From: Methylobacterium hispanicum
Lineage (GTDB): Bacteria; Pseudomonadota; Alphaproteobacteria; Rhizobiales; Beijerinckiaceae
Reading direction: 5' to 3'
Length of the DNA: 64,000 nt
Assembly (NCBI RefSeq): GCF_022179285.1
Contig: NZ_BPQO01000009.1
Coordinates: forward strand, 1 to 64,000
Part shown: piece after piece, positions 8,039 to 16,954 of the stretch
Layout of the letters: each line of letters begins with the position of its first letter
Numbering within the stretch: position 1 is the first letter of the stretch
The notes under the pieces: generated by a model
Databases searched by the model: none
What the model was told of the DNA's origin: nothing
What the model saw: only the letters and a program-made list of their open reading frames with translations
Program-made: the position numbers and the translations under genes

Positions 8039-8437
8039 CGCAACCACCCCTGTTCGTGTGGCCAAGATGGCGCCCCGCCCCCTGTTCCGCGCTGAAGCCG
8101 ATGCGCGCAATTTTATCGATTCGCCGCCCCCGGAGCCCCGCCTCGCCGCAGGCCCAACCGCGCCTCACGCGGATGCCGCAACTTGGGAGCATCCCGTTCA
8201 GGGATGGGAAACCGTACCCGGGGACGATCGATGGGGACGGCCGCCGATCCAGGCAGTCTCGCCGCCTGCTGGGGCCCGCGTCGACGCACGAGGGTCTCCT
8301 CCCCCTCTGCGGGGGAGGGAGAGCGCGGGGGCTATCGCTCGTGACGTCCGCCTACGTCGGGCGCGCAGGGGAAAGGGTCGGGGAGGGAACCGCGGATGCG
8401 ATGGAGATGGCGAGAGAAGCCGCCCCCGCGCCTGCTC
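8039..8437. other. intergenic region with two small hairpins
   Basis: The gap lies upstream of the second BTLCP gene and downstream of the PilZ gene. CATCCC-GTTCA-GGGATG (8190-8206) and a CT-rich palindrome (8298-8318) are present. A T-rich patch near 8110 (CAATTTTATCGATTC) may be part of the BTLCP promoter. No gene is seen. Confidence 0.5.
8298..8318. repeat. CCTCCCCC/GGGGGAGG palindrome
   Basis: An 8-bp stem with loop TCTGC. It resembles the CCCTCTCCC palindromes at 19842, 19957 and 25215 and the hairpin at 53827, so it is probably one unit of a dispersed intergenic repeat family. Confidence 0.5.
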
Positions 8438-9100
8438 TCACAGCGTCATGCCGTCGTGGAAGCGGTCGGGATCGATCGGCAGCAGGAACTGCACGCCGAG
8501 GCCGCCCTCGAAGTAGCGCACCACCCGGCCCGGCGTCCTGCCGACCGTGACGACGGCGCCGATCGCCGGCTGGGCCGCGCAGGCGATGGCCGCGCCGGAC
8601 ATCGAGAAGTCGATGATACGGGCGTGGACCTCGCGGCCCGTCTCCAGGCGGAGCACGACGCCCGGCACCTTCGGCACGATGCGCTCGTGGGTGCGCCCCT
8701 CGGGCAGGCCGAGCATCTCGCGGTTGGCGAGCCAGGTGAGCTGCGAGGCGATCTTGTCGCGCTTGCGGGCCGTGCCGGCGAGCTCGATCGCGAAGCCGCC
8801 GGTCGTGTGGCGGGCGATCGTGCCCTCGATGCGGCCGACCTGCTCCAGGTAGAGCACCACCCGCTCGCCCACGGTTCCGACCACCGCGCAGGTCAGACGG
8901 ACGCCGCCCGGCGACATGTCGACGGTCTGGCACGGATATTCCCGCCGGTCGCTCAGCATGTAGCGGCCGAGCAGAGCCACCTGCACGCGCTGGAACCGGC
9001 GCTGGTCGGAGGCGCGCACGGCGTGCCGCGGTGTCGGCGCACGGCCCATCTCGGGCACGACGCCGCCGGGGCCCGCAGGCATGACGAGACTCGCTTGCAT
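8438..9100 (-). CDS. protein with two PilZ domains
   Basis: The 220-residue cytosolic protein has two tandem PilZ-type barrels. The first carries the cyclic-di-GMP arginine box (RRFQRV, residues 34-39) and the DMSPGG motif (61-66). The second carries DFSMSG near residue 166 but lacks a clear RxxxR, so it may not bind the ligand. PilZ proteins relay cyclic-di-GMP levels to motility, polysaccharide or adhesion machinery. It follows a PAS gene on the same strand 109 bases away, separated by a good terminator. The nearby LapG-like proteases are suggestive. Confidence 0.85.
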   Translation of the reverse strand: MQASLVMPAGPGGVVPEMGRAPTPRHAVRASDQRRFQRVQVALLGRYMLSDRREYPCQTVDMSPGGVRLTCAVVGTVGERVVLYLEQVGRIEGTIARHTTGGFAIELAGTARKRDKIASQLTWLANREMLGLPEGRTHERIVPKVPGVVLRLETGREVHARIIDFSMSGAAIACAAQPAIGAVVTVGRTPGRVVRYFEGGLGVQFLLPIDPDRFHDGMTL

Positions 9101-9181
9101 CCGGATCCGACTTGACGACTGAGATCGGATCGGGACGGTACGCGGCGCCCGTTACGAAAGCCTTTTCCGGTTGCACGAAAA

Positions 9182-9214
9182 CCTGAGGTCGTATCGCGGG
9201 GACACGACCTCAGG
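9182..9214 (-). terminator. intrinsic terminator of the PAS gene, overlapping its stop
   Basis: A perfect 11-bp inverted repeat (9182-9192 with 9204-9214) is followed on the reverse strand by TTTTCGT. The upstream arm includes the PAS gene's TGA stop. Confidence 0.8.
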
Positions 9215-9821
9215 CACGTCCGCCGCGATGGACGAGCAGATGCCCGCGGCGCACGGGCGCGGCGTCGTTTGCGGGCGCCGGGGGAACGGCGTCGGGCAGC
9301 GGGCGCGCCCCGCTCCCGAGGATGCGCAGCGAGACCGTCTCGAGCCGGATCAGCGGCCGCAGGCCGATCCAGTGCGGCACGGTGAGCGGGCTGAGCGTGC
9401 CGAGCATGCGCGCGTGGGTGCGGCCGCGATGGCGCAGCGGCAGAAGCAGGAGTTCGAGATCGAGGCCCTCGCCGGCCGCCGTGTGCCCGCGCAGGCCCAT
9501 CACCGCGCCGACGCCCTCGCCGGCCACGATCTCGAGGATCCGCCACGACTCGGCATGCGCCGGCCCGGCGAGGGCGGCATCGGGCTCCCAGAGGCCGCCG
9601 AAGGGCAGGCCGCGCAGCTCGCGGCCGAACAGCGCGCAGACCCGCGTGCCCGCGAGCCGCAGATGCGCCTCGCGCATCGGCAGGCCGATCTCCAGGATCA
9701 GGCTGTCGGCCAGCAGGTGCCGGATCTCGCCGGGCTCGATCTCGGAGCGCTCGGGCGCGCAGCGTTCCCCGCGGAGCCGGTTCCAGTAGGTGTGCAGCGC
9801 GCGACTGGTCGGATGCTTCAT
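9210..9821 (-). CDS. PAS-domain protein (PAS_5 type)
   Basis: The 203-residue soluble protein matches the single-domain PAS_5 family of alphaproteobacteria. It begins TSRALHTYWNRLRGERCAPERSEIEP, followed by IRHLLADSLILEI and LRLAGTRVCALFGRELRGLPF. It has no kinase, GGDEF or HTH output domain. Some relatives regulate cell-cycle or stress genes, but most are uncharacterised. ATG 9821 gives the canonical family start; the much longer reading frame upstream is an artefact of high GC. Confidence 0.8.
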   Translation of the reverse strand: MKHPTSRALHTYWNRLRGERCAPERSEIEPGEIRHLLADSLILEIGLPMREAHLRLAGTRVCALFGRELRGLPFGGLWEPDAALAGPAHAESWRILEIVAGEGVGAVMGLRGHTAAGEGLDLELLLLPLRHRGRTHARMLGTLSPLTVPHWIGLRPLIRLETVSLRILGSGARPLPDAVPPAPANDAAPVRRGHLLVHRGGRA

Positions 9822-10061
9822 GTGTCCCGGATCCGTCCCTGATTCCACGGGGCTGTCCCGGTTCGGCACACCCGCGGGCGCGGTTCCGAACGATCGTGAA
9901 AGCTTAAGGAATCGCTGCGCACAGCCTATGCCTTCAGGCGTGCCGCGGCGCGCGTAACCTGGCCTTAGGGTTAATTGTCCCCGGCAATCGCGCGTCGCGC
10001 CCTCTCGCCGCCTGCGGCCGGGGACTTGCCCCGCGCCCGCGCCGGCCGACATGGAGGGACG

Positions 10062-10883
10062 ATGGACGCCTCCCCCGACTTCCCGCGCCAGAGCCGCGTG
10101 CCCGTGTTCAACCTGCCGGGCGTGGTCACAGCCTCGATCGCCCTGCTGGTGGCGATCCACGCGGCGCGCGCCCTCGTGCTGCCCGACGAGTGGGATATCC
10201 GGCTCTTCGACGCACTCGCCCTGCTGCCGGTGCGCTGGACGCTCTGGATCGACCCGGACCGGGCCCAGGCGGTGATCGACGCCGCCGCGAAGGTCGAGGT
10301 ACCGGGCTACGCGGAGGCCGTCGAGACCTACATCCGCGTCTTCGCGAGCGACCCGGAGCCGAAGCTCTGGACCTTCGCCACCTACGCGCTGCTGCACGGC
10401 TCCTGGCTCCACGTGATCTTCAACAGCGTCTGGCTCGCGGCCTTCGGTGCGCCGGTCGCGCGCCGCTGCGGGGCCTGGCGCTACGGGCTGATCGGGCTCG
10501 CGGGCACGGTGGCGGGCGCCGCGCTCCACGTGGCGATCGACCCCTTGAGCACCGCGCCGCTGGTGGGCGCCTCGGCGGGCGTCTCGGCGCTGATGGCGGC
10601 CGCCGCCCGCTTCGCGTTCCAGCCGCCCGCCGTCGGCTACGGCAGCCAGCCCTGGCAATTGCCGCCGCGCCGCCCGCCCGAGACGCTGCCCGAACTCCTG
10701 CGCAACCGCACGGCCGTGACCTTCCTGGTGATCTGGCTCGTCACCAACCTGCTGTTCGGGATCATCGCCCTGCCGTTCGGGAGCGAGGGTACCTCGATCG
10801 CCTGGGACGCGCATCTCGGCGGCTTCGCGGCCGGCTTCTTCCTGTTCCCGTTCCTCGATCCCCTGAGCCGCTCCCCGCGCTGA
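10062..10883 (+). CDS. rhomboid family intramembrane serine protease
   Basis: The 273-residue membrane protein has about six membrane helices and the rhomboid dyad. Ser171 lies in VGASAGVSAL and His251 in AWDAHLGGFAAG. Asn121 in LHVIFNSVWL is the expected oxyanion residue, after the HGSWLH motif. It should cleave membrane-anchored substrates within the bilayer; substrates are unknown. ATG 10062 lies six bases after a GGAGGGACG Shine-Dalgarno. Confidence 0.88.
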   Translation: MDASPDFPRQSRVPVFNLPGVVTASIALLVAIHAARALVLPDEWDIRLFDALALLPVRWTLWIDPDRAQAVIDAAAKVEVPGYAEAVETYIRVFASDPEPKLWTFATYALLHGSWLHVIFNSVWLAAFGAPVARRCGAWRYGLIGLAGTVAGAALHVAIDPLSTAPLVGASAGVSALMAAAARFAFQPPAVGYGSQPWQLPPRRPPETLPELLRNRTAVTFLVIWLVTNLLFGIIALPFGSEGTSIAWDAHLGGFAAGFFLFPFLDPLSRSPR

Positions 10884-10949
10884 GGCCCCGCCGCGCCCAT
10901 GCGGAGATCGCAGGGCCTCCTTGCGCCCGGCGCTTGCCATCCGGAAACA

Positions 10950-10965
10950 TTGGCCACACACTTGC
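10950..10965 (+). promoter_or_regulatory. candidate sigma-54 promoter
   Basis: TTGGCC at 10950-10955 and TTGC at 10962-10965 place GG and GC exactly ten bases apart, the hallmark of a -24/-12 element. It lies about 90 bases before the CBS gene. The interior differs from the full consensus (C for A after TTGGC). Confidence 0.35.
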
Positions 10966-11056
10966 CGCGATCGGCATGAGAGCCGGGATCAACCCGGCCG
11001 GGCCGCAACCAGTGCGCCGCGGGGCTGCGGCGCGCATCTCCAGGCAGGGAGGGGAC

Positions 11057-11488
11057 ATGACCGTCGCACGCATACTCATCGAGAAGGGCAGTTCCGTCGT
11101 CACGATCAGCCCGGCCCACACGCTGGACGCCGCGATCCATCTGCTCGCCGAGAAGAGCATCGGCGCGCTCGTGGTGACGGAGGCGGACGGCGCGGTCGCC
11201 GGCATCCTCTCGGAGCGCGACATCATGCGGGTGCTGTCCAAGCTCGGCGCCGCCGCGCTCGACGAGCCGGTCTCCGCCCACATGACCCGCAAGGTGACCA
11301 CCTGCGGCCGCACCACCACCGTCGAGGAGGTGATGCAGACCATGACCGCGGGCCGCTTCCGCCACGTTCCGGTCTGCGAGGACGGGCGCCTCGTCGGCAT
11401 GATCTCGATCGGCGACGTGGTGAAGCGGCGCATCGCCACCGTCGAGGCCGAGCATCAGGCCCTGCGCGACTACATCACCACGGCATAG
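11057..11488 (+). CDS. CBS-domain protein
   Basis: The 143-residue soluble protein is a single Bateman module of two CBS domains (about residues 9-66 and 75-130). Typical strands are SIGALVVTEADGAVAGILSE-RDIMR and FRHVPVCEDGRLVGMISIGD-VVKR. Such modules bind adenine nucleotides and usually act on a partner protein. There is no catalytic domain. ATG 11057 follows GGGAGGGGAC. It stands alone, between rhomboid and a convergent patatin gene. Confidence 0.88.
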   Translation: MTVARILIEKGSSVVTISPAHTLDAAIHLLAEKSIGALVVTEADGAVAGILSERDIMRVLSKLGAAALDEPVSAHMTRKVTTCGRTTTVEEVMQTMTAGRFRHVPVCEDGRLVGMISIGDVVKRRIATVEAEHQALRDYITTA

Positions 11489-11496
11489 GTCCGGGG

Positions 11497-11638
11497 ATCC
11501 CGAAGGGTCGAGACCCTTCGGCGGGGTTCGGGGCAGAGCCCCGAGCCTCCGCCCCGAGCTTGGCTTCGCCGACCAGGGCCAAGATCAGGAACCCTGCCTG
11601 GACCCGCCGAAGATCGTAGACCTTCGGGATCCGGGACT
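11497..11638. repeat. complex hairpin repeat between convergent genes
   Basis: The gap holds CCGAAGGGT/ACCCTTCGG (11500-11521, loop CGAG) and TCGGGGC-AGA-GCCCCGA (11528-11544). A further CGAAG...CTTCGGGATCC block ends near 11635. Related GGATC-CGAAGG hairpins occur at 6081-6110. It probably ends both convergent transcripts and belongs to a dispersed repeat family. Confidence 0.6.
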
Positions 11639-12646
11639 TCAGGCCCTGGCGCTCGCGCCGGCCATCAGGGCGCGCAGGCGGGGCAGGGCGGCGCGGGCCG
11701 CCGCCTCGCCGAGGGCGATGCCCTCCGCCGCCCGGTGGAACTCGAACAGGCCCATCCCAGAGAGCTCCGGGCCGATGCTGAGATCGGGCGGGTCGCGCTC
11801 CAGGCGGGCGCGCGAGATCCGGTCCTGCGTGATGTTGAAGGCGTCGAACATCACCCGGGCGATGCCGGGCGCGGCCGGGACAGGATCGCGCGGTCGGCGG
11901 CGGCGCCCGCGCACGACTCCGAACAGGCTCCAGCGGCGGCGCGCCTCGACGGCGCCCGCGACCGCGCGCTCGACCGGGTCCGTGGCCTCGGGCTCGATCA
12001 CGTGGCCCCGCGCGCCGGACTCGCAGCCGAGATTGACGCAGACCACGAGGTCGGCCCCCATCGCCCGGGCGAGCGCCACCGGCACCGGGTTCACCAGCGT
12101 GCCGTCCATCAGCAGGCGCCCGTCGAGCGGAACCGGCGGGAAGATGCCCGGCAGCGCGTAGGAGGCCTGCACCGCCTCGATCAGGGGGCCGCGGCTCAGC
12201 CAGACCTCGTGGCCGGCACCGAGCTCGGTCGCGACCGCGGCGAAGCGCACGGGCAGGTCCTCGATGCGGCGCGTCTCGAGGTCCGCCACCAGACGCCGGC
12301 GCAGCCGGTCGCCGCCGATCAGGCTGGCGCCCGACAGGCGCAGGTCGAGCAGGCCGACGACCCGGCGCTTGGTCAGCGAGCGGGCGAAATCCTCCAGCGC
12401 GTCGAGCTTGCCGGCGGCGTAGCAGGCGCCGACCACGGCGCCGATCGAGCAGCCCGCCACCACGCCCGGATGGATGCCGGCCGCCTCCAGCGCCCGGATC
12501 ACGCCGATATGCGCCCAGCCCCGGGCCGAGCCGCCGCCGAGCGCGAGGCCGAGGCGTGGGCCGGTCTCGGCCGGACGGCGCGGCTCGACGGCGTCCGGCC
12601 CGAAATCCGGGTCCGGCGCCGCACGCAGGCCCGGCCGCAGGCTCAA
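11639..12646 (-). CDS. patatin-like phospholipase (RssA type)
   Basis: The 335-residue protein carries the patatin serine-aspartate dyad: glycine-rich oxyanion motif [11 protein letters not shown] (residues 33-43), nucleophile Ser67 in GCSIG and Asp in [12 protein letters not shown]. It should hydrolyse acyl chains of phospholipids at the cytoplasmic face. No ATG precedes the domain. A TTG at 12646 overlaps the hisI stop (TTGA) and is in frame, so translational coupling to hisI is the simplest reading. A CTG or GTG further on cannot be excluded. Confidence 0.85.
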   Translation of the reverse strand: MSLRPGLRAAPDPDFGPDAVEPRRPAETGPRLGLALGGGSARGWAHIGVIRALEAAGIHPGVVAGCSIGAVVGACYAAGKLDALEDFARSLTKRRVVGLLDLRLSGASLIGGDRLRRRLVADLETRRIEDLPVRFAAVATELGAGHEVWLSRGPLIEAVQASYALPGIFPPVPLDGRLLMDGTLVNPVPVALARAMGADLVVCVNLGCESGARGHVIEPEATDPVERAVAGAVEARRRWSLFGVVRGRRRRPRDPVPAAPGIARVMFDAFNITQDRISRARLERDPPDLSIGPELSGMGLFEFHRAAEGIALGEAAARAALPRLRALMAGASARA

Positions 12647-13065
12647 GGCTCGGCCGGTCGCAGCACCGCGCGGCCCGCGGCCCGGTCGAGCGAGACGCTG
12701 CGGTAGAAGCAGGCACGCCGTCCGGTGTGGCAGCAGCCGCCGTCGCCGCCGACCTCCACGGTGATCAGCACGGCGTCCTGGTCGCAATCGGTGCGCATCT
12801 CGACGACGCGCTGGATCTGGCCGGAGGTGGCGCCCTTGTGCCAGAGCTCGCCCCGCGAGCGCGACCAGTACCAGGCCTCGCCGGTCTCCAGCGTGCGGGC
12901 GAGCGATTCGGCGTTCATGTGCGCGAGCATGAGTACGCGCCCATCCTGCGCATCGACCGCGATGCAGCTGATCAGCCCGCTGGCGTCGAAGCGGGGCGTG
13001 AAGGCGGAGCCCTCCTCGACCTCGTGGCGGCTGCCGGGGGCGTCGAAGGGCGGAGGTGCGGTCAT
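12643..13065 (-). CDS. hisI: phosphoribosyl-AMP cyclohydrolase
   Basis: The 140-residue enzyme opens the purine ring of PR-AMP in step three of histidine synthesis. The metal-binding acidic motif DCDQDAVLI and the Zn-binding [14 protein letters not shown] are intact, as are MLAHMN and [18 protein letters not shown]. The HisE domain is absent, as usual in alphaproteobacteria where hisE is separate. It lies 16 bases downstream of folE and overlaps the patatin start. Confidence 0.95.
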   Translation of the reverse strand: MTAPPPFDAPGSRHEVEEGSAFTPRFDASGLISCIAVDAQDGRVLMLAHMNAESLARTLETGEAWYWSRSRGELWHKGATSGQIQRVVEMRTDCDQDAVLITVEVGGDGGCCHTGRRACFYRSVSLDRAAGRAVLRPAEP

Positions 13066-13081
13066 CGGTCCGGTCGCCGCG

Positions 13082-13834
13082 TCAGCCCTTGCCGCCCCGA
13101 ACCAGCGTCAGGAAGCGCACCTGCTCGTTCGGGTCGTTCTTGAAGGCGCCGCGGAACTGGCTGGTGATGGTCGAGACGCCGGCCTTCTGCACGCCGCGCA
13201 TCGCCATGCAGAGATGCTCGGCCTCCACCAGCACGGCGACGCCGCGGGGCTTGAGGATGCTCTCGATCACGTCGGCGATCTGGGCCGTCATGGTCTCCTG
13301 CGTCTGCAGGCGGCGGGCGAAGGTGTCGACCACGCGGGCGAGCTTCGAGAGGCCGACCACGCCCTTGGTCGGGTAGTAGGCGATGTGGGCGAGCCCCATG
13401 AAGGGCACCATGTGGTGCTCGCAGTGCGAGTAGAACGGGATGTCGCGCACCAGCACGATGTCCGAGTAGCCCTCGACCTCCTCGAAGACCCGCTCCAGCA
13501 GTTCCTCGGCGTCGGTGTCGTAGCCGCCGAAGAGCTGACCGTAGGCCTTGACCACGCGGGCCGGCGTGTCGCGCAGGCCCTCGCGGTTCGGGTCGTCGCC
13601 GGCCCAGCGCAGCAGGGTGCGCACGGCGGCCTCGGCCTCCTCGCGGCTCGGGCGGCCGAGCGCGAGGCCCTCGGGCACCCGGGTGGCGGAGGCCGGCTCC
13701 GGCGCGATCTCGGGCGCGATTTCGGGGGCCTGCGCCTCGGCGCGGGGCGCGTTGTCGTTGCGCATCATCGGCAGGACCCGGCCCTCCTCGGCCTCGACCG
13801 AACGGTAGGACAGGGATTTGAGAGCGGCATCCAT
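13082..13834 (-). CDS. folE: GTP cyclohydrolase I
   Basis: The 250-residue enzyme converts GTP to 7,8-dihydroneopterin triphosphate, the entry to folate. The Zn and catalytic residues are present in [14 protein letters not shown] and [10 protein letters not shown], with [10 protein letters not shown] and RLQTQETMT. The core starts near residue 60. The N-terminal extension is disordered and includes [15 protein letters not shown] 13834 has GGGAG eight bases upstream; in-frame starts further up are weaker. It probably forms an operon with hisI. Confidence 0.95.
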   Translation of the reverse strand: MDAALKSLSYRSVEAEEGRVLPMMRNDNAPRAEAQAPEIAPEIAPEPASATRVPEGLALGRPSREEAEAAVRTLLRWAGDDPNREGLRDTPARVVKAYGQLFGGYDTDAEELLERVFEEVEGYSDIVLVRDIPFYSHCEHHMVPFMGLAHIAYYPTKGVVGLSKLARVVDTFARRLQTQETMTAQIADVIESILKPRGVAVLVEAEHLCMAMRGVQKAGVSTITSQFRGAFKNDPNEQVRFLTLVRGGKG

Positions 13835-14128
13835 GGCATCTCCCGCCCGCGCCACACGGGACTTCATGGTCGTGCTGTCGGGCTTGGCGTACATCGCGAC
13901 AGGGCGTCCCGGGCGTCGTCTCCGGCCGGGATCGGGGTCCGGACGGTGCCCGCTGCGATCGAGCGCCCCTGGCCGTGGGCGCGACCCTGGTCGATGGCCG
14001 CCTCCTCGCGAAGCGGCGTGGTCTCGCCTATATCGTCGTTTCGGCGCCGTCGCGCAACGGACATCGGATGCACGGCGGGCGGGTCTGATCCCGATCCCGA
14101 GAGGATCCTGCGAGAGAGCGACGCTTCG

Positions 14129-14572
14129 ATGCTCGACGACATCTACAACCGGCGCATCCTCGAACTCGCCGCCGACATCCCCCGGCTCGGCCGCCTCGAC
14201 CGCCCGGACGCCAGCGCCACGGCGCATTCCAAGCTCTGCGGCTCGACCGTGACGGTCGATCTCGCGCTCGGTGCCGAGGACCGCGTCGCCGATTTCGCCC
14301 ACGAGGTTCGAGCCTGCGCGCTCGGCCAGGCCTCGTCCTCGCTGATGGCGCGCCACGTGGTCGGCGCCTCGGCGGACGAGTTGCGGGCCCTGCGGGAGGC
14401 GGTGCGGGCCATGCTGAAGCAGGGCGCGGCGGCGCCGGCCGGCCCCTGGGCGGACTTCGCGGTTCTGGAGCCGGTGCGCGACTTCAAGGCCCGCCACGCC
14501 TCGACGCTGCTGACCTTCGACGCGGTGGTCGATGCCCTCGACCAGATCGCGGCCAAGCGCCAGGCCGCCTGA
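14129..14572 (+). CDS. iron-sulfur cluster assembly scaffold-like protein (NifU N-terminal type)
   Basis: The 147-residue protein has the NifU_N/IscU-like fold. It begins [13 protein letters not shown], followed by [14 protein letters not shown] and [15 protein letters not shown], which hold two of the three usual cluster-ligand cysteines. The third cysteine is missing; the C-terminus reads [10 protein letters not shown] relative of IscU without full scaffold function is likely. It diverges from folE and lies seven bases before yidD. Confidence 0.85.
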   Translation: MLDDIYNRRILELAADIPRLGRLDRPDASATAHSKLCGSTVTVDLALGAEDRVADFAHEVRACALGQASSSLMARHVVGASADELRALREAVRAMLKQGAAAPAGPWADFAVLEPVRDFKARHASTLLTFDAVVDALDQIAAKRQAA

Positions 14573-14579
14573 GGTCCGC

Positions 14580-14906
14580 GTGACCCTGACCCGTCGGGCG
14601 GCGCACGTCGCAATCCGGGGCTACCAGCTCACCCTGTCGGGCCTCGTCGGGCGCCAGTGCCGGCACTGGCCGAGCTGCTCCACCTACACGGACGAGGCGA
14701 TCAGGCGGCACGGGCTCTGGCCGGGCGGCTGGATGGGCTTCGCCCGGATCTGCCGCTGCGGGCCCTTCGGCACCCACGGCATCGACCTCGTGCCGGAGGC
14801 GCTGCCGGACGAGGCGCGCTGGTACCGCCCCTGGGCCTACGCCCGCTGGCGCGGCACGCTGGCGCCACCGCCGCTCTGCGAGGCGGTGGAGGAGGGGAGC
14901 GGCTGA
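14580..14906 (+). CDS. yidD: membrane protein insertion efficiency factor YidD
   Basis: The 108-residue protein shows the YidD signature [20 protein letters not shown], then [13 protein letters not shown] and [15 protein letters not shown]. YidD is a small inner-membrane-associated protein that helps YidC insert membrane proteins. The start is GTG 14580, seven bases after the NifU-like stop. Here it is away from its classical rpmH-rnpA-yidC setting. Confidence 0.92.
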   Translation: MTLTRRAAHVAIRGYQLTLSGLVGRQCRHWPSCSTYTDEAIRRHGLWPGGWMGFARICRCGPFGTHGIDLVPEALPDEARWYRPWAYARWRGTLAPPPLCEAVEEGSG

Positions 14907-15032
14907 CGCCGCGTCTCTCCCTCCGGAGCGGTGGGGGAGGGGCACGACGGCGCCGTGCGGCGATGCCGACCTTGCCAGCCCGCGGGAAAGCGCGCCACAC
15001 TCCCCCCTTCGGATCAGGGAACGCCCGAGCGC

Positions 15033-16034
<1,002 letters not shown>

Positions 16035-16036
16035 GC

Positions 16037-16945
16037 TTGGTCGCGACCCGCGCCCTCAGCGCCGAAGCGCGCGCCCCCGGACGGCGCGAGAGCGAGAGCG
16101 CCGCGTCGTTGGCCTCGCGGATGCCCCGGCTGATCCTGGAATCGCGGCGCGTGTCGAGCCTGCTCGCCCACGGCCTGCACGGGCGCCGCCGCGCCGGGCC
16201 CGGCGAGAGCTTCTGGCAGTTCCGCCCCTTCGTGACCGGGGAGGCGGCCGCGCGCATCGACTGGCGCCGCTCGGCCCGCGACGACCGGCTCTACGTGCGC
16301 GAGCGCGAGTGGGAGGCCGCCCACAACATCTGGCTCTGGATCGACCGCTCGGCCTCGATGGGATTTTCTTCGGACCTGGCGACGGCGCCGAAGATCGAGC
16401 GGGCCCTGGTGCTGGGGCTGGCGCTGGCCGACGCCTTCGTGGAGGGCGGCGAGCGGGTGGGCCTGCTCGGCCTCACCCGGGCCACCGCGGCGCGCAACAT
16501 CGTGGAGCGGCTGGCCCAGAGCCTCGTCGCCGACGAGGCCGGGCTGACCCAGGACCTGCCGCCCCGCGCCGAGCCCGGCCGCTTCGACGAGGCGATCCTG
16601 GTCAGCGACTTCCTGACACCGCCCGAGCGCGTCGGCGAGAGCGTGCGGGAGATCGCCGGCCGCGGCAGCCGCGGCCACCTCGTGGCGATCGTCGATCCGA
16701 TCGAGGAGACCTTCCCGTTCGCCGGCCAGGCGGTGCTGCACGACCTCGAATCCGGCCTCGCCCTCGATATCGGCGAGGCAGCGACCTGGGGTGCGGCCTA
16801 TCGCGAGCGGATCGCCGCCCACCGCGCCGCGCTCGCCGAGATCGCCCGCGCGCAGGGCTGGACCTTCACGCTCCACCGCACCGACCGGCCGGCGAGCGAG
16901 GCGGCGCTCCGCCTGATGACGCTGGTCGCGGCCCGCGGGGCCTGA
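16037..16945 (+). CDS. DUF58 domain protein
   Basis: The roughly 302-residue cytosolic protein has the DUF58 core FRPFVTGEAAARIDWRRSAR, then LYVREREWEAAHNIWLWIDRSASMGF, which is the vWA-like MIDAS DRSAS motif. It is the canonical MoxR partner. The start is uncertain: TTG 16037 lies two bases past the moxR stop and keeps the full domain, while ATG 16121 would remove about 28 residues. It is tightly packed between moxR and the DUF4159 gene, so one operon is clear. Confidence 0.88.
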   Translation: MVATRALSAEARAPGRRESESAASLASRMPRLILESRRVSSLLAHGLHGRRRAGPGESFWQFRPFVTGEAAARIDWRRSARDDRLYVREREWEAAHNIWLWIDRSASMGFSSDLATAPKIERALVLGLALADAFVEGGERVGLLGLTRATAARNIVERLAQSLVADEAGLTQDLPPRAEPGRFDEAILVSDFLTPPERVGESVREIAGRGSRGHLVAIVDPIEETFPFAGQAVLHDLESGLALDIGEAATWGAAYRERIAAHRAALAEIARAQGWTFTLHRTDRPASEAALRLMTLVAARGA

Positions 16946-16954
16946 GGAGGCGTC

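Noticed and set aside
12725..14128. Long open frame running into the NifU-like gene
   Set aside because: The part before 14129 is opposite folE and hisI and has no conserved sequence.
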